Shown piece after piece: positions 34,201-43,872 of a DNA stretch of 64,000 nucleotides. The stretch is taken from assembly GCA_032358255.1 (NCBI GenBank), contig JAULBX010015533.1, positions 248,001 through 312,000 on the forward strand. Direction: 5' to 3'. Every line of letters starts with the position of its first letter. The first letter of the stretch is position 1. The notes below the pieces were generated by a model. The model ran no database searches. It saw only the letters and a list, made by a program, of their open reading frames with translations, and was not told the origin of the DNA. This DNA is from Heterotrichella gracilis. Lineage: Eukaryota; Sar; Xanthophyceae; Tribonematales; Xanthonemataceae. A program made the translations under genes and the position numbers.

Positions 34201-37200
34201 GTTGAGGCTGCCTAATAGCCCAGCTGTCAGCCCCATATAAAATTGTTGGTTCAACGATGGTCCTTTAAAATTCCAAACCACAGGATATTCACAACTAAAA
34301 TCAACAGATTTGGTGCAAGCGCATTTCTACAAGAAGTTGCGGGTTCAAGCTCTAGGCCACAAATTTGTGATGCAAAGTTTATAATCATATTTGCTGCAAA
34401 TTGCTTTCCATAAAATTTCAACCCTGTAAATCTTGTACAAATCCAGCTATTTCCCTAATGCACAAGTTTAAAATGTGCCGGTGCTCATGTAGGATGCTGG
34501 TCATGGCGCATCGAGCTCCAACAATCCTGTGAAGCGCAAAGGGAAGAAAAAGGGAGTAAGCAGGGATGGCAGCGCTGGTGACCAATTTGATGCACCGAGG
34601 GCGTCTTCCCAGCCTCAAATGAGGAGCGCAAAGCATGTTGCCAGCTTTGAAGTGGACAACGGTAAATGGCTCTATGTCACACATCAATTGTGTTTTTTTT
34701 ATTCCTAATCTTGTGTAGTTTACTTATGAAACCGGATTAAAAATTTTTAAAACGATATGGGTCTTTGTTGCAACATGTACTTGAAAGCAGTACTTGATAC
34801 ATGTACTCGACAGCAGTACTCATGCCGCTCTGTGCATGAATATTAACGCTGTTTTTTTGTAAAGATCATACATAAGTAATCACGTTTCAAGCTGGACAGC
34901 GGTGCTCACGCCACTCTGTGGACGGTGCAGCAACCTACAGCAGCCTCAGTGCAAGCGGACCTGTCACCCAAGAAGCCCAAGAAGGTCAAAGCCAGCCAGG
35001 TGGCCCCTTCCTCGGATTCTGAGATCAGCCCCGACACAGCAGAGGCCCCCGTGGCAGAAGAGGGCATGATTCGGGACACACGGCTGTTCAGCAGGATCAG
35101 CAACTCGGCATTGCTCCTATCACAGGGTAGGCAGGGACACAGAATGTATTGTAGAACCACATTCGGGAATTTCCTTGAAAAGTGGCTCTCCTCAAGTTGA
35201 TCTCTGTGTCATGCAGTGTGCCTCCCTCCCTCTCTCGTGCTCTGTCCCTTCCTAAACTAGCATTGGTCTTCACGATTCAAATGTGGCGTATCGCTCTGAA
35301 TTGATTGTATTAGTTGAATTAATTTGTTACAGAAGAAGCAACTTCTAATCCAACAGACACAATCCAAGCCTGGCCTGGGGATCAGCACCGCATCCCAGAG
35401 GGCCACGAGGCTGAGGAGAGCATGAGCTTGCTGCCTACGGGGGGTGCAGAAGACAAAGGTAGGGTTTAGGGTTTTGGTGGAGGAATGCCCAGCCCCTGAG
35501 GCTGGCTCGCTTTCATTCTGTCAGACAGAGACTCACTTCCTCAGATGATGCCCTCATAATTGAGATGAGGCACATAATTATTTGTGTTCTCGGAATCCTG
35601 GACCGGTGTTTGGCATGTTTGGCATGGTTTTTTTTGCAGACTTTTTTGTAAATTGTTTTGTACAAGTTGTACTGAGTTTATTTGTGGTGCAGGTGACAAG
35701 GCCCCAGGCGAGGTGACTGAGCAGGAGTATCTGAGAACGGAGGCAATCGAGCAGTTTGGCGGCCTGTTTGAGGCCTACCGGGGCAGCTCCCCCTTTGCGT
35801 CCAACTTTGTGGTGGCAGTGATGCTAAACAAGCTCATGTACGCCTGCGTCATTGGCTTTGTGGCGGGCTACGGGAGTACGCAAGGTATGACACATTTATT
35901 AGTCCACTACGTAATGGTATTTTGCTTTTGAAGCAATTAAGTAGTTACTTTTGGTTGCACGTATTATTTACCTCTCTAGGCGCCAATTAATCAGATCTGT
36001 CAACACACTGGGTGGTCCATTTTATGGGGGGAAAGCCTATTGAATCATAGGGAACTTTCTGAGGATTACGTGGCATTTCAATCAGTGATATTCACAGCCA
36101 GCCAGCAGGTATCACACGACATTTCAACCAGTGGTATCCACAGCCAACCCGCAGGCACGACCATGGCGTGGGTGTGCTCTGGCCTCCTTGTCTTCTGTTA
36201 GGGCACCTACACTATCTTCATGTCACTCACTCGTGCACATGACTCTTGGCCAAGGAGTGATTGATTGCTCTGCCACATGCCAATTTCATCGACTTGGTTA
36301 CTTCTGCGCGTGCAACGGCTCAATGCTCAGTTGCGCACACATTTGAGTAACCCAGCCCTCACCAGCAGGCACTACCATGGTGTGGGTGTGCTCCGGCCTC
36401 CTAGTCTTCTCCCAGGGCACCTACACCATCTTCATGTCACTCATCAAGCCCCACACCGACCGCTGGATGTGGTTTGCAAGCATGCTGTGCTACTGGTGCA
36501 CCACCTCCTCGCTGGTGTGCTGCCTCATCATGCAGTCGGGGGCGTTCAGCAAGCTGGTCAATGCCATACTGCAGCAGAGCATGCTGTTCTTCCAGGTTGG
36601 GTAGCAGCCTTTGTTTGGTGTTACAATTACCTTACACTTTCAACATTGTTTTTATTGAATGGCAGTAAAAATAATATTGGAAATTAGAGGGGTTCATTCT
36701 TTAATATAGGGAATTGTCATAGGTACCTGCCCTCACCTGCCCATAAATTACACCCGTGAGAATCTCAAGGCATCTGACGGGGCCCGTCAGATGCCTTGAG
36801 ACGGGCCAAACTTACAAACTGACCCCGAGGTGGTGCCACGGGGCCTCATCAGTAGCCTTTGAACAGAACAGAGGATGGCACAGGCCCCATTTCCGCAGCT
36901 TCTTTGCGCTCACTGTGCCCACCTTGCTTGCAGGTTGCTTCCTGCATCAGCCAGTTTGTGTCTGTGTGGGTGCTGTCGGTGGCTCAAGTGCTCAAGCTGT
37001 TTGAGGTGGCCAGCAAGGTGAGGGAAAGTGCAGGTGGTGGTTGCGTGCAATGCTGAGGCATGCTCTTCTCCATGCTGGCTGGAAACCTTTCTCTGTATTG
37101 CAATTACTGTGCATTTTGGGCATTTCAATACTGCTGGAACATTTCTCTGGAAGCTAGGTAAGGAAAGATTCTGAGGCTATCATCCAATAGCTTCCCTCCA

Positions 37201-38015
37201 GAGACGTTTCTCAAACATATAAAAACTTTCAACTTTGACAGTAGTAAATCTGCCCCCTTCAGGCCGAGGCCATCATCCAGCAGCTCCCCCCCGAGATCCA
37301 GGTGAAGCTGAAGGACCTGCAGCTGGTACCCAGCCCCACGGAGGTCAAGGAGGCAATGGCGGGGCTGGGGACCAATGTGGTCAATGCAGTGAGGGTGGTG
37401 GTGGGATACGCGCCGGTGGCGGTCATGGTGAGTGGTGCAAGGAGGGGGACGGGGACGGGGGGCGGGGGCTCCTGGGGGAAGCGGTGGCAGCGGAGGTTTT
37501 GGGGGTATGCAGGGCTCAGTGATGCCATCAAGGATAGGTAAACTTGCTGTAGAAGAAAGGGGCTATGGTGGCGTTTGTTTTCCCTAGATCGACAGGAGCA
37601 CAATGCCTTTCTCTCTGCCAAATTACCCAACACGCATGTGCGTGAGGCTGGTTGTCCCAGGGCACTACTGTCTGTACCCATGTAGCATCACACATGAAGC
37701 AAGCAGAGGTCCTTAATACATAAATGAAATTTCAAGAGTTTTACCACATTACAATCTTTCTAATATTTATTAAATGATTTTTTTATGGTACATAATGAAC
37801 AATATCAATAAAATGTAAACCATGTTTCACTGCCGCGCTGCCAGGCGACCGCTGTCATTGTCCCGGTAGAGGACGAGCGCAAGAACCTAGCAGCCATGGC
37901 GGCAGCACAGGCGGAAGCAGCTGAGGCGGAAGCGCAGTCTGGACCCCTGCCGGCCAGATTTGCGCAGGAGGGGGGTGCAGCAGAGCCGCAGGGGCGGGCC
38001 TGGAGGTACTGGTGA
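28248..38015 (+). CDS. membrane protein: LamG-like ectodomain, proline hinge, TRP-like membrane region
   Basis: About 1220 residues from 20 exons: 28248-28611, 28860-29027, 29265-29453, 29803-30046, 30284-30443, 30824-31151, 31324-31448, 31722-31896, 32270-32435, 32647-32761, 33014-33258, 33629-33700, 34493-34651, 34931-35126, 35333-35458, 35693-35884, 36369-36595, 36934-37017, 37263-37427 and 37845-38015. The start has a signal-like hydrophobic stretch (SLLILLVALSGMW). Exons 2-5 resemble a concanavalin/LamG fold (GAISLWFKW, SLWHHVQVTHDG, YKMLIDG). Exon 6 holds two proline runs, as in algal wall-associated proteins. Exons 8-19 contain about seven membrane segments with GILPLLEEFQVLAVSAKLPV and FGGLFEAYRG, reminiscent of TRP/Pkd2-like channel proteins. 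Exons 12-15 form a charged cytosolic loop. In exon 4 the frame changes near 29870, which may be an assembly indel. The donor of exon 13 is uncertain. Channel function is an inference. Confidence 0.75.
29041..29098 (+). repeat. echo of LamG/TRP-like exon 2 end and donor, with telomere-like motifs
   Basis: The true exon 2 end (ACTGCTCACCCTCGTAGGTA, then TGCCATAAACCCTAGACC) is followed in the intron by a decayed copy (GCTGCTCTGCCCTCATAGGC, then ATGCATCAAACCCTGAACC). AAACCCTAGAC and AAAACCCTAAAC separate the units. Confidence 0.7.
31020..31120 (+). repeat. CCACCG-rich coding microsatellite (proline hinge)
   Basis: Trinucleotide-rich sequence of CCG/CCA/CCC codons encoding the second long proline run of the LamG/TRP-like protein. 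A first run lies at 30950-30985. Such tracts vary in length between strains and are easily misassembled. Confidence 0.8.
33731..33868 (+). repeat. tandem duplication of about 70 bp
   Basis: Two consecutive units both begin ATGGTTCAACGA and share CATTCCAGCAATACAGCCAG plus ATTAGCAGTC(A/G)GTCTTGCA. They overlap the downstream end of the LINE fragment in the same intron. Confidence 0.8.
33806..34262 (-). mobile_element. LINE (non-LTR retrotransposon) fragment, end of the reverse transcriptase ORF
   Basis: The minus strand encodes about 150 residues typical of the segment after the polymerase core in LINE ORF2: PTILYGADSWAI, ARLEIFQNNFVRALCG, LRDIWLRCLGHLGRLSDDR, and GVGKPRATWADLLQQDL. The frame opens just after a TAA at about 34260 and runs to 33806. 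Nothing upstream encodes the catalytic YxDD region, so this is a truncated remnant. It sits antisense in an intron of the LamG/TRP-like gene. The clade cannot be named from this piece. Confidence 0.75.
36064..36158 (+). repeat. 43-bp tandem units ending in acceptor-like sequence
   Basis: Two units share CATTTCAA(T/C)CAGTG(A/G)TAT and CACAGCCA, ending at CAGCAGG and CCGCAGG. The second unit runs directly into the decayed copy of exon 17 of the LamG/TRP-like gene. Confidence 0.65.
36150..36235 (+). repeat. decayed copy of LamG/TRP-like exon 17
   Basis: The sequence GGCACGACCATGGCGTGGGT and the following 65 bases repeat the first part of the real exon (36369 onward) with about 85-90% identity. 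The copy has a TAG stop where the exon reads CCCAG, then diverges after ATGTCACTCA. It keeps an acceptor-like CCGCAG. Confidence 0.8.
36763..36801. repeat. 39-bp perfect palindrome in an intron
   Basis: Arm 36763-36781 (TCTCAAGGCATCTGACGGG) is the exact reverse complement of arm 36783-36801, with a single base between. A palindrome this tight can extrude as a cruciform and is hard to clone or sequence. It lies in intron 17 of the LamG/TRP-like gene. Confidence 0.85.
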
Positions 38016-39243
38016 TCAGCTGACCATCAAACTTTAAGGATGGAAGTACAGGGCTGTGAGCCAATGGCGTGCCTCGAATGTTGTAGGGAGTGTTACCAGT
38101 GGCTGGATGAGGTCGACGTCACTCCCTTTTAATAACATAATATGCCACCAGGTCCTGTGTCCCTGACAACACAGCAGACCTGGTCTTTTCATCGAGTTAC
38201 ATTTCCAGCAGCGCAACGACTGCGCAATGGGCAATTCCATTCATAGTTTTTAATTCCCTTTCCAATTCAAGGCTTCAAGCTCAGCACTTCTGGGTCCAGC
38301 CTGCTACCTGGTGATCATTGTGATGATGGCTCCTGGACCAGATACTGGCCCCAGGTGGCCATTTTGCTGTCAAGCGACACATTGTCAGGACGATACACGT
38401 GAACCATTGTTGCAAATACAGTATTTGTTGCCCCCAATAATTTGCAAGCCTTACAGGAACATCTTGGAGATACCATCGTGCAACTTGCCATCATTGATGC
38501 GCATTAATGGCAAGTTGAGCGGCAATCCACACTTGGCTAGATATTATCATGGATGTATGCACTTGGTGATTATTTTGGGGGCAGCCGCTGCAGCTGCTCA
38601 AAATCATGAATGCTTTGTTTATCACATGATTTTCTTGTGAGACCGAATATGACCGACATGATTTAACCTGGTATGGTAACGTTATGTGAAGTGCGAACAT
38701 GTTGTTGTTCCAATGTTTTCAATGACGGCTGCCTGCCTGCGTAAGATAATGGTTAACCCCTGCTACCGCATCAAAAAACAACTGCAACTGATCAATGCAA
38801 TTTTTATTCGAAATTTGCGCAGCGATCATCAATCCCAGTTTGATGCCAAAATATCATGTGTTGTTGATGTACCACATGGGACAGAACAAATCCTGACATT
38901 GTCTCAACGAGAAATGCATTGTCAATTCCATAAATTGACCTACGCCCAACGGTTCCCCACACTGAAGGCTTCACATAGGCTCAGCCTATAAGGTAAAAAG
39001 CCCGTGCAGGCTGCTATATATACTATCCATGCATAATAGCACCAGCTGGGTACTCAGTACTAGGTTAGTAGTCTATTGTGAATGTAAAAATGTGCCATAC
39101 GCATCCAATGTGACATGCAACACCGTTTGGAAAAACGCACTTGAATAAAGGAAACAACTCCAACGCCCCAACCCATGGACCTCCAACGCCACACCCGTGC
39201 CCGCCCTCCTCAGCCACTGGGCGGCCCCAGTCACCTGCATGAC
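38016..39243. other. intergenic between convergent genes
   Basis: No coding region supported. There is a short inverted repeat with CAACTTGCCAT at 38481-38491 and its complement at 38507-38517. Two open frames (38311-38640, 38686-38991) lack motifs. Confidence 0.35.
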
Positions 39244-42200
39244 TTATGTGACCTTGTCAATGGCCACCGTTGGAGAAAACCTTGACGCCATCTGGCCCAC
39301 TTTCTGCCCGCCTGCCACCTCCGCCTTGCTAAGGACTTCCCCCCCGGCGCCTCTGCCTCCCGCCACCCCCTTGAGGTAGGCCACTATGTCTGTCATGCAG
39401 CCGTGGTTGAGCAGGAAGCCGCCGTGCAGCTGGGAGGGGTATGTGCACACCTGCACACAGGCAGGCACACAGGAGATTGCTCAATACATGTAGAATATAC
39501 CCGGGTTTGAGCGCCCCAGGCGCTCGAAAAAAGGGGCGACGCAAATTACCCCCAAGAACACCAGACATTTTCATCAAACTCTAAGGGTTGGACAGTACTC
39601 TAGGGTTTCACCTCTTAGGGAGGAAAGTGCATATCTTTTCATGCTTCAAAATACATCTTAGGTTCTGAAAGAAAGAAGGTATTAAAATCTGTGACCATTT
39701 GCACCAGGGGTGGCTCTCGGTGGTGCATTCAACAGCTTGGATTTCATCAGACAGATGATAGTAAACAGCTGCCAGCAGCCGAATGACAACAGGTATAGTA
39801 GTCAAGCAAGAGCCACGGGGAGTACAGCACAAGGTACATCAACCCCAATATCAGTCACCAGTGGTCTTGGAGGTTTGTGGTAACCACTGGTTCACACTAG
39901 GGCGCTCACCTTGATGTGTTCATAGTTTGCTATGCGCAGCTGCTTGCGCACCAGCTCGGATGGCACCAGGTCATCGCTCCCTGACAGCACCACCAGGGAG
40001 TCGCGCTGGGTGGGCAGGTCCTCCGGCCACATCATCTCCTGCAGGTAATTATGGAGATAATATATAATTAATAATACGAGAGATGTCTAATGAATAGCAA
40101 ATTATTTTCTGCTGGTAGGTCCTCGGGCCACATCATCTCCTTCACATCCACACACATTTCCATGTCGCAACTGAACAACAACGCCCTGATAGCAATTACT
40201 GGCAGCAAGAGCACGTTGCCTGATGCCGCAGATGTTACACTCTTGAATCCCTCAACCCCTGCACTCCGACCTCACCTCGTGCCACACAAAGCGGCGCGCA
40301 AAGGTCTCCGCCACCAGCATGTCGCGCGCGCACAGCCACCTGCGGGAAGGGATGGGGGGGGACATGGTGGGGAGTGCGCATGCACCGCTGTATTTAGGTG
40401 GAGAGGGGGATTGCCATGGTGCCAGCTGCGGGCCATGCCGCTCACAGTAAAAGATGGAATAATCAGTATAACAGTTGTTTTATCTCATTTTTGGCATGCG
40501 CTAGATAGGCTCGCACCCTGAAGGTTCCTCTATACACAGTGCACCCGGACCCTAAATATCCTAAACCAACATCCTTGAGGGTTCCTGGACCCAGGGATGG
40601 CACCCCCCCACATGGCAGGATACTTGGCAACCCTTCACAAACAACATCACTACATACATGACCAATCCAGGGTCCCCTGCCGCACCTGAGCACATCCATG
40701 AAACCCTCTAGCGTCCACGCCATGTGCCATGCCGCTGGCTTGTACAGGAAGTTGCGCGTCAGCTGTGAGTAGCAGGTGAGCAGGTTGACGGGGTCGATCA
40801 GCACAAGGCTGGAGGCAATCTGCACGCAGGGCCAGTCTGGGAGTTAGGGTTTGGAATGCACGTACATTAAGGTTTAGGATTAGGGTAAGGGTCGATGAGA
40901 ACAAGGCTGGAGACAATGTGCATGCAGCGCCAGTGGTAGGGTTTGCCTATTAGGGTTCAGAGTCTAGGGTTTAGGCTCTGAACCCGGCTTGACGGGGTCG
41001 ATCAGCACAAGGCTGGGGACAACCATCATGGAGCGCTAGAGCTTAGCGAATGATGTGCACATAAATTAGGGTTCAGGGTCAGAGGGTCATCAGCACAAGG
41101 TTGGAGGCATTTCATCTTTTCTCCGATTTCTTCCACTCACTGTTGGGCTCAGCCTGCACATGTGCGAGATGATGAAGGTCCCGCAGGAGTGGCCCATCAG
41201 CACCACCCCCTGCCACCCCAGGCGCTGCTCCAGCACCTCCATCATGGCACCCGCCACGTCAGCAAACGCCACTGCCCTCGGGGCCAGGCGCAGCGACAGG
41301 TGGCGGGCCTCCAGGAAGGCCAGCGGGTGGTTGGGGAAGGCCAGGGCCAGGTGGGTGATGAAATGCACGTAGGGGAGAAGACCTAGGCCCACACCGTGGA
41401 GGAACACGATTGGCCTGCAGGGGAGGGAAGATGGGGCATGAGCAATTGCCTTGCAAGCGGAGGAATGTGATTGACATGCATGGAGAGGATATAGTGCAGG
41501 GGACGTAGGCCCACAGTGGGGGGACACGATTGGCCTGCAGAGGGGATGGGCCCCAGAGTAGCATACAAGTGGATCATGGCCTTTAAGTTGTGCATTGCGG
41601 CATTGCCAAATTCTTCCCTCCCAGCTCATACACACATAATTGCCCTCATTCCGTCTCCATTCATGACATGGTCTATGTGGATGTGGGCCATTTACCATAC
41701 CTGCGGGTGAAACCCTGAAGCCTAAACCCTAAACAGTACCATACCTGTGGGTGTCACCCTCTGCAGGCGCCTGCGCCTGGATGGAGGGGGGGAACCCTGG
41801 GCAGCTTGCGGGGGAGCCCCCAACATCTATGCCCTGCTTGCGCCCCCCCTTGTGCCCCCTGGGTTGTCTCACCCACACGCTGATGTCTGCACCCTTGTGG
41901 TAGTGCCTGATCATAGAATGGGGACACACACAGCAATGAGGCCAACTCACAGGGGGGATATTGTAGGTACCTAGGATTGCAACAGTGTAGCCACACTTGC
42001 AGTCAGCTAAGTGTGACCCGCAATCGTTGCTAAGTTGCTGTGTGTTGAATCAGATACTTTCATGTGAGATAATGGGAGGCGGAACTCAAATCCATGCAAA
42101 AATGCACTTGGATATGAATTCCAACGGCCCCCCTAGGGTTTTGCCCCCACCTCTTATATCCTAGCAGCTTGAGTAGGCCCACTGCCCCCAGGGTAGCCGC

Positions 42201-43872
42201 CTCCATACCCAGGTACCAGGGGAGGGGCTTGTGCATCACCTGGATGGAGGGGGGCGAGTGAGCTGGAGGGAAAGACGTGGCCTGGCAAGGCATTGTAGCC
42301 ATTGTGCACCCTTTTACAAGAATCTGTACATTGCCGTGGTGACCCATACGTAACTCTTATCCCTTTGGACTCAGCACCAGTTTATGGCCCATAACACAAC
42401 AGTGATTTCATGCCAATCTGGGTGCTCAACTGGCGTCTTGGTAGCTGAGAATAGGCCTGGAGGGTCGCACATCCAAGACACGATGTGCAGGCTTGAGGGC
42501 AGGCTTCCATTCTCGATCTCCGACGCAAAAGCCTGATCTTAAGCCTGCACATCCTGCATTGGCTGTGCCTTTTTCCGGGCCTTTTTCAGCTACCCGTGCA
42601 CCACTTGCGCACCCAAATCTGTTCCAGAGGGATATTAAGAAGCCAACACCTTGAGCTCACCGGTGCTCTGCAAACCCTGCCAAATACCCCTACCCCTGCC
42701 AAACCTCCTCGCCATACAGTAGTGCTTTGCTGAATCGGTCACGACTCCTAAACCATTTAGTCAAAAACCAACTGCAATCCTCCTACTCAGGCTACCCAAA
42801 ATCAACAAAAGGCACGTTTAGTGAGAGGTCAGGACAGTCTCTTTCTGTTGCGAAATCAAATACGCAAAACTCAATGTTCATTGGGCGGCCAGCAAGGGTA
42901 TTGCTGGTGTGCATGTACCTATCCTTGACATGCAAATTTCAGAGTTTGGCCTTAATGCAGAAGAACGTGCAGAATTTAGGGGTTAGGGTGGTCTGGCCTT
43001 ACCTGCAGGGCATCGTGCAGGTGCAGTATACAGTGCACATCCGGATTGAACCCCGGCTCAAACTTGACCCCCCAGGAGCTCTCAATTGCCTCGATAAACG
43101 TCTCCATCTGTTGCTCCTGCTCCGCATTCAGCCCATCAGGAGAGACATTATACAACCAGTAGGACATATTGTGCATCATGTTGCCCCGCTTGATGGCCTC
43201 CAGGGGAGCGTTGTAGAACCAGCCGGAGAGGAAGTCATCCAGTGTGACGATGTGGGGCAGCTGCTGGTGGATGCGGCTGCACGTCTGCGCCACGTTGTGC
43301 GGGGAGAAGGGCTGGAGGCGGGGGGGCCGCACAGCCTGGACCCTGCGCAATAAGGCATCACTAGTTGTGGGGGTGCGCTCACGCACATGAGGCTGAATAT
43401 TCTCTTTTGTGGATGCACCCCTCTTGTTGATGCACCATGCATGCGCATGATACAGTGCTGCTATCCAGAGTGAACCCTGAACCTACCACCCTGCACCTGT
43501 ATCTGCAGTACAGGTAGAACGCCAGCTCCACACTGAACCCTGAACCCTGACCTTTGAGCCCTGAACCCCGCACCTGTATCTGCAGTACAGATAGAAGGCC
43601 AGGTCCCACCCCGCACCCCACACCCTAAACCCTAAACGGCTGAATCCTCAACCCACAAACCACAACCCTAAACCCAGCTGAACCCTATCACCCTGCACCT
43701 GGATCTGCAGTATAGGTAGAACGCCAGCTCCACCCCGCACCACAGCCGCGCCGCCAGCCGCACACCCCACCGCCCCGACTGCAGCAGCCAGCGCACCACC
43801 AGCCACTCGGGGAACAGCACGATCAGGACAGCAGGGTAGAGGCCAGCCTCCAGCAGCTGGTGCCATAAACGC
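39244..43872 (-). CDS. alpha/beta-hydrolase fold protein (lipase/esterase-like), 5' end unresolved
   Basis: Ten joined exons with agreeing phases: 43872-43699, 43342-43003, 42239-42151, 41906-41873, 41776-41745, 41414-41141, 40819-40686, 40339-40276, 40038-39910 and 39450-39244. A hydrophobic first segment (YPAVLIVLFPEWLVVRWLL) and LDDFLSGWFYNAPLEAIKRG precede the catalytic domain. Landmarks are the oxyanion strand PIVFLHGVG, the nucleophile elbow GHSCG, the acid region SGSDDLVPS, and the catalytic His in HGGFLLNH. Together these complete a Ser-Asp-His triad. The family contains lipases, esterases and many uncharacterised plant proteins, so the substrate is unknown. The first exon must be preceded by another (it begins in phase 2). 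ATG candidates near 43986 do not fit in phase. This gene has the densest set of exon echoes in the window. Confidence 0.83.
40117..40143 (-). repeat. echo of hydrolase exon 9 start and acceptor
   Basis: GGTAGGTCCTCGGGCCACAT plus CATCTCCTTCAC repeats the exon/intron border at 40016-40041 (GGCAGGTCCTCCGGCCACAT, then CATCTCCTGCAG). It lies in the intron just upstream on the coding strand. Confidence 0.7.
40774..41110 (-). repeat. four copies of hydrolase exon 7 start
   Basis: The real exon edge (GTCGATCAGCACAAGGCTGG at 40794-40813) recurs at about 40887 (GGTCGATGAGAACAAGGCTGG), 40993 (GGTCGATCAGCACAAGGCTGG) and 41083 (GGTCATCAGCACAAGGTTGG). The copies are spaced about 90-105 bases apart and separated by TTAGGGTTTAGG-like sequence. 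The extra copies lie in the intron between exons 6 and 7 and have decayed to different degrees. Confidence 0.85.
41456..41545 (-). repeat. decayed copy of hydrolase exon 6 start and acceptor
   Basis: Sequence around CACGATTGGCCTGCAGAGGG (41526-41545) repeats the true exon 6 acceptor region (CACGATTGGCCTGCAGGGGA at 41406-41425). It extends about 60 bases into exon-like sequence (GTAGGCCCACAGTGGGGGGA against CTAGGCCCACACCGTGGAGG). Confidence 0.75.
43488..43740 (-). repeat. three copies of a hydrolase exon end with its splice donor
   Basis: TGCACCTGTATCTGCAGTAC + AGGTAGAACGCCAGCTCCAC at about 43493, CGCACCTGTATCTGCAGTAC + AGATAGAAGGCCAGGTCCCAC at about 43571, and the real edge TGCACCTGGATCTGCAGTAT + AGGTAGAACGCCAGCTCCAC at about 43695. 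Runs of AACCCTGAACCCTGA and CCCTAAACCCTAAAC separate the units. All three keep an ACCT on this strand, which is a GT donor on the coding strand, so they could compete as splice sites. Confidence 0.85.
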
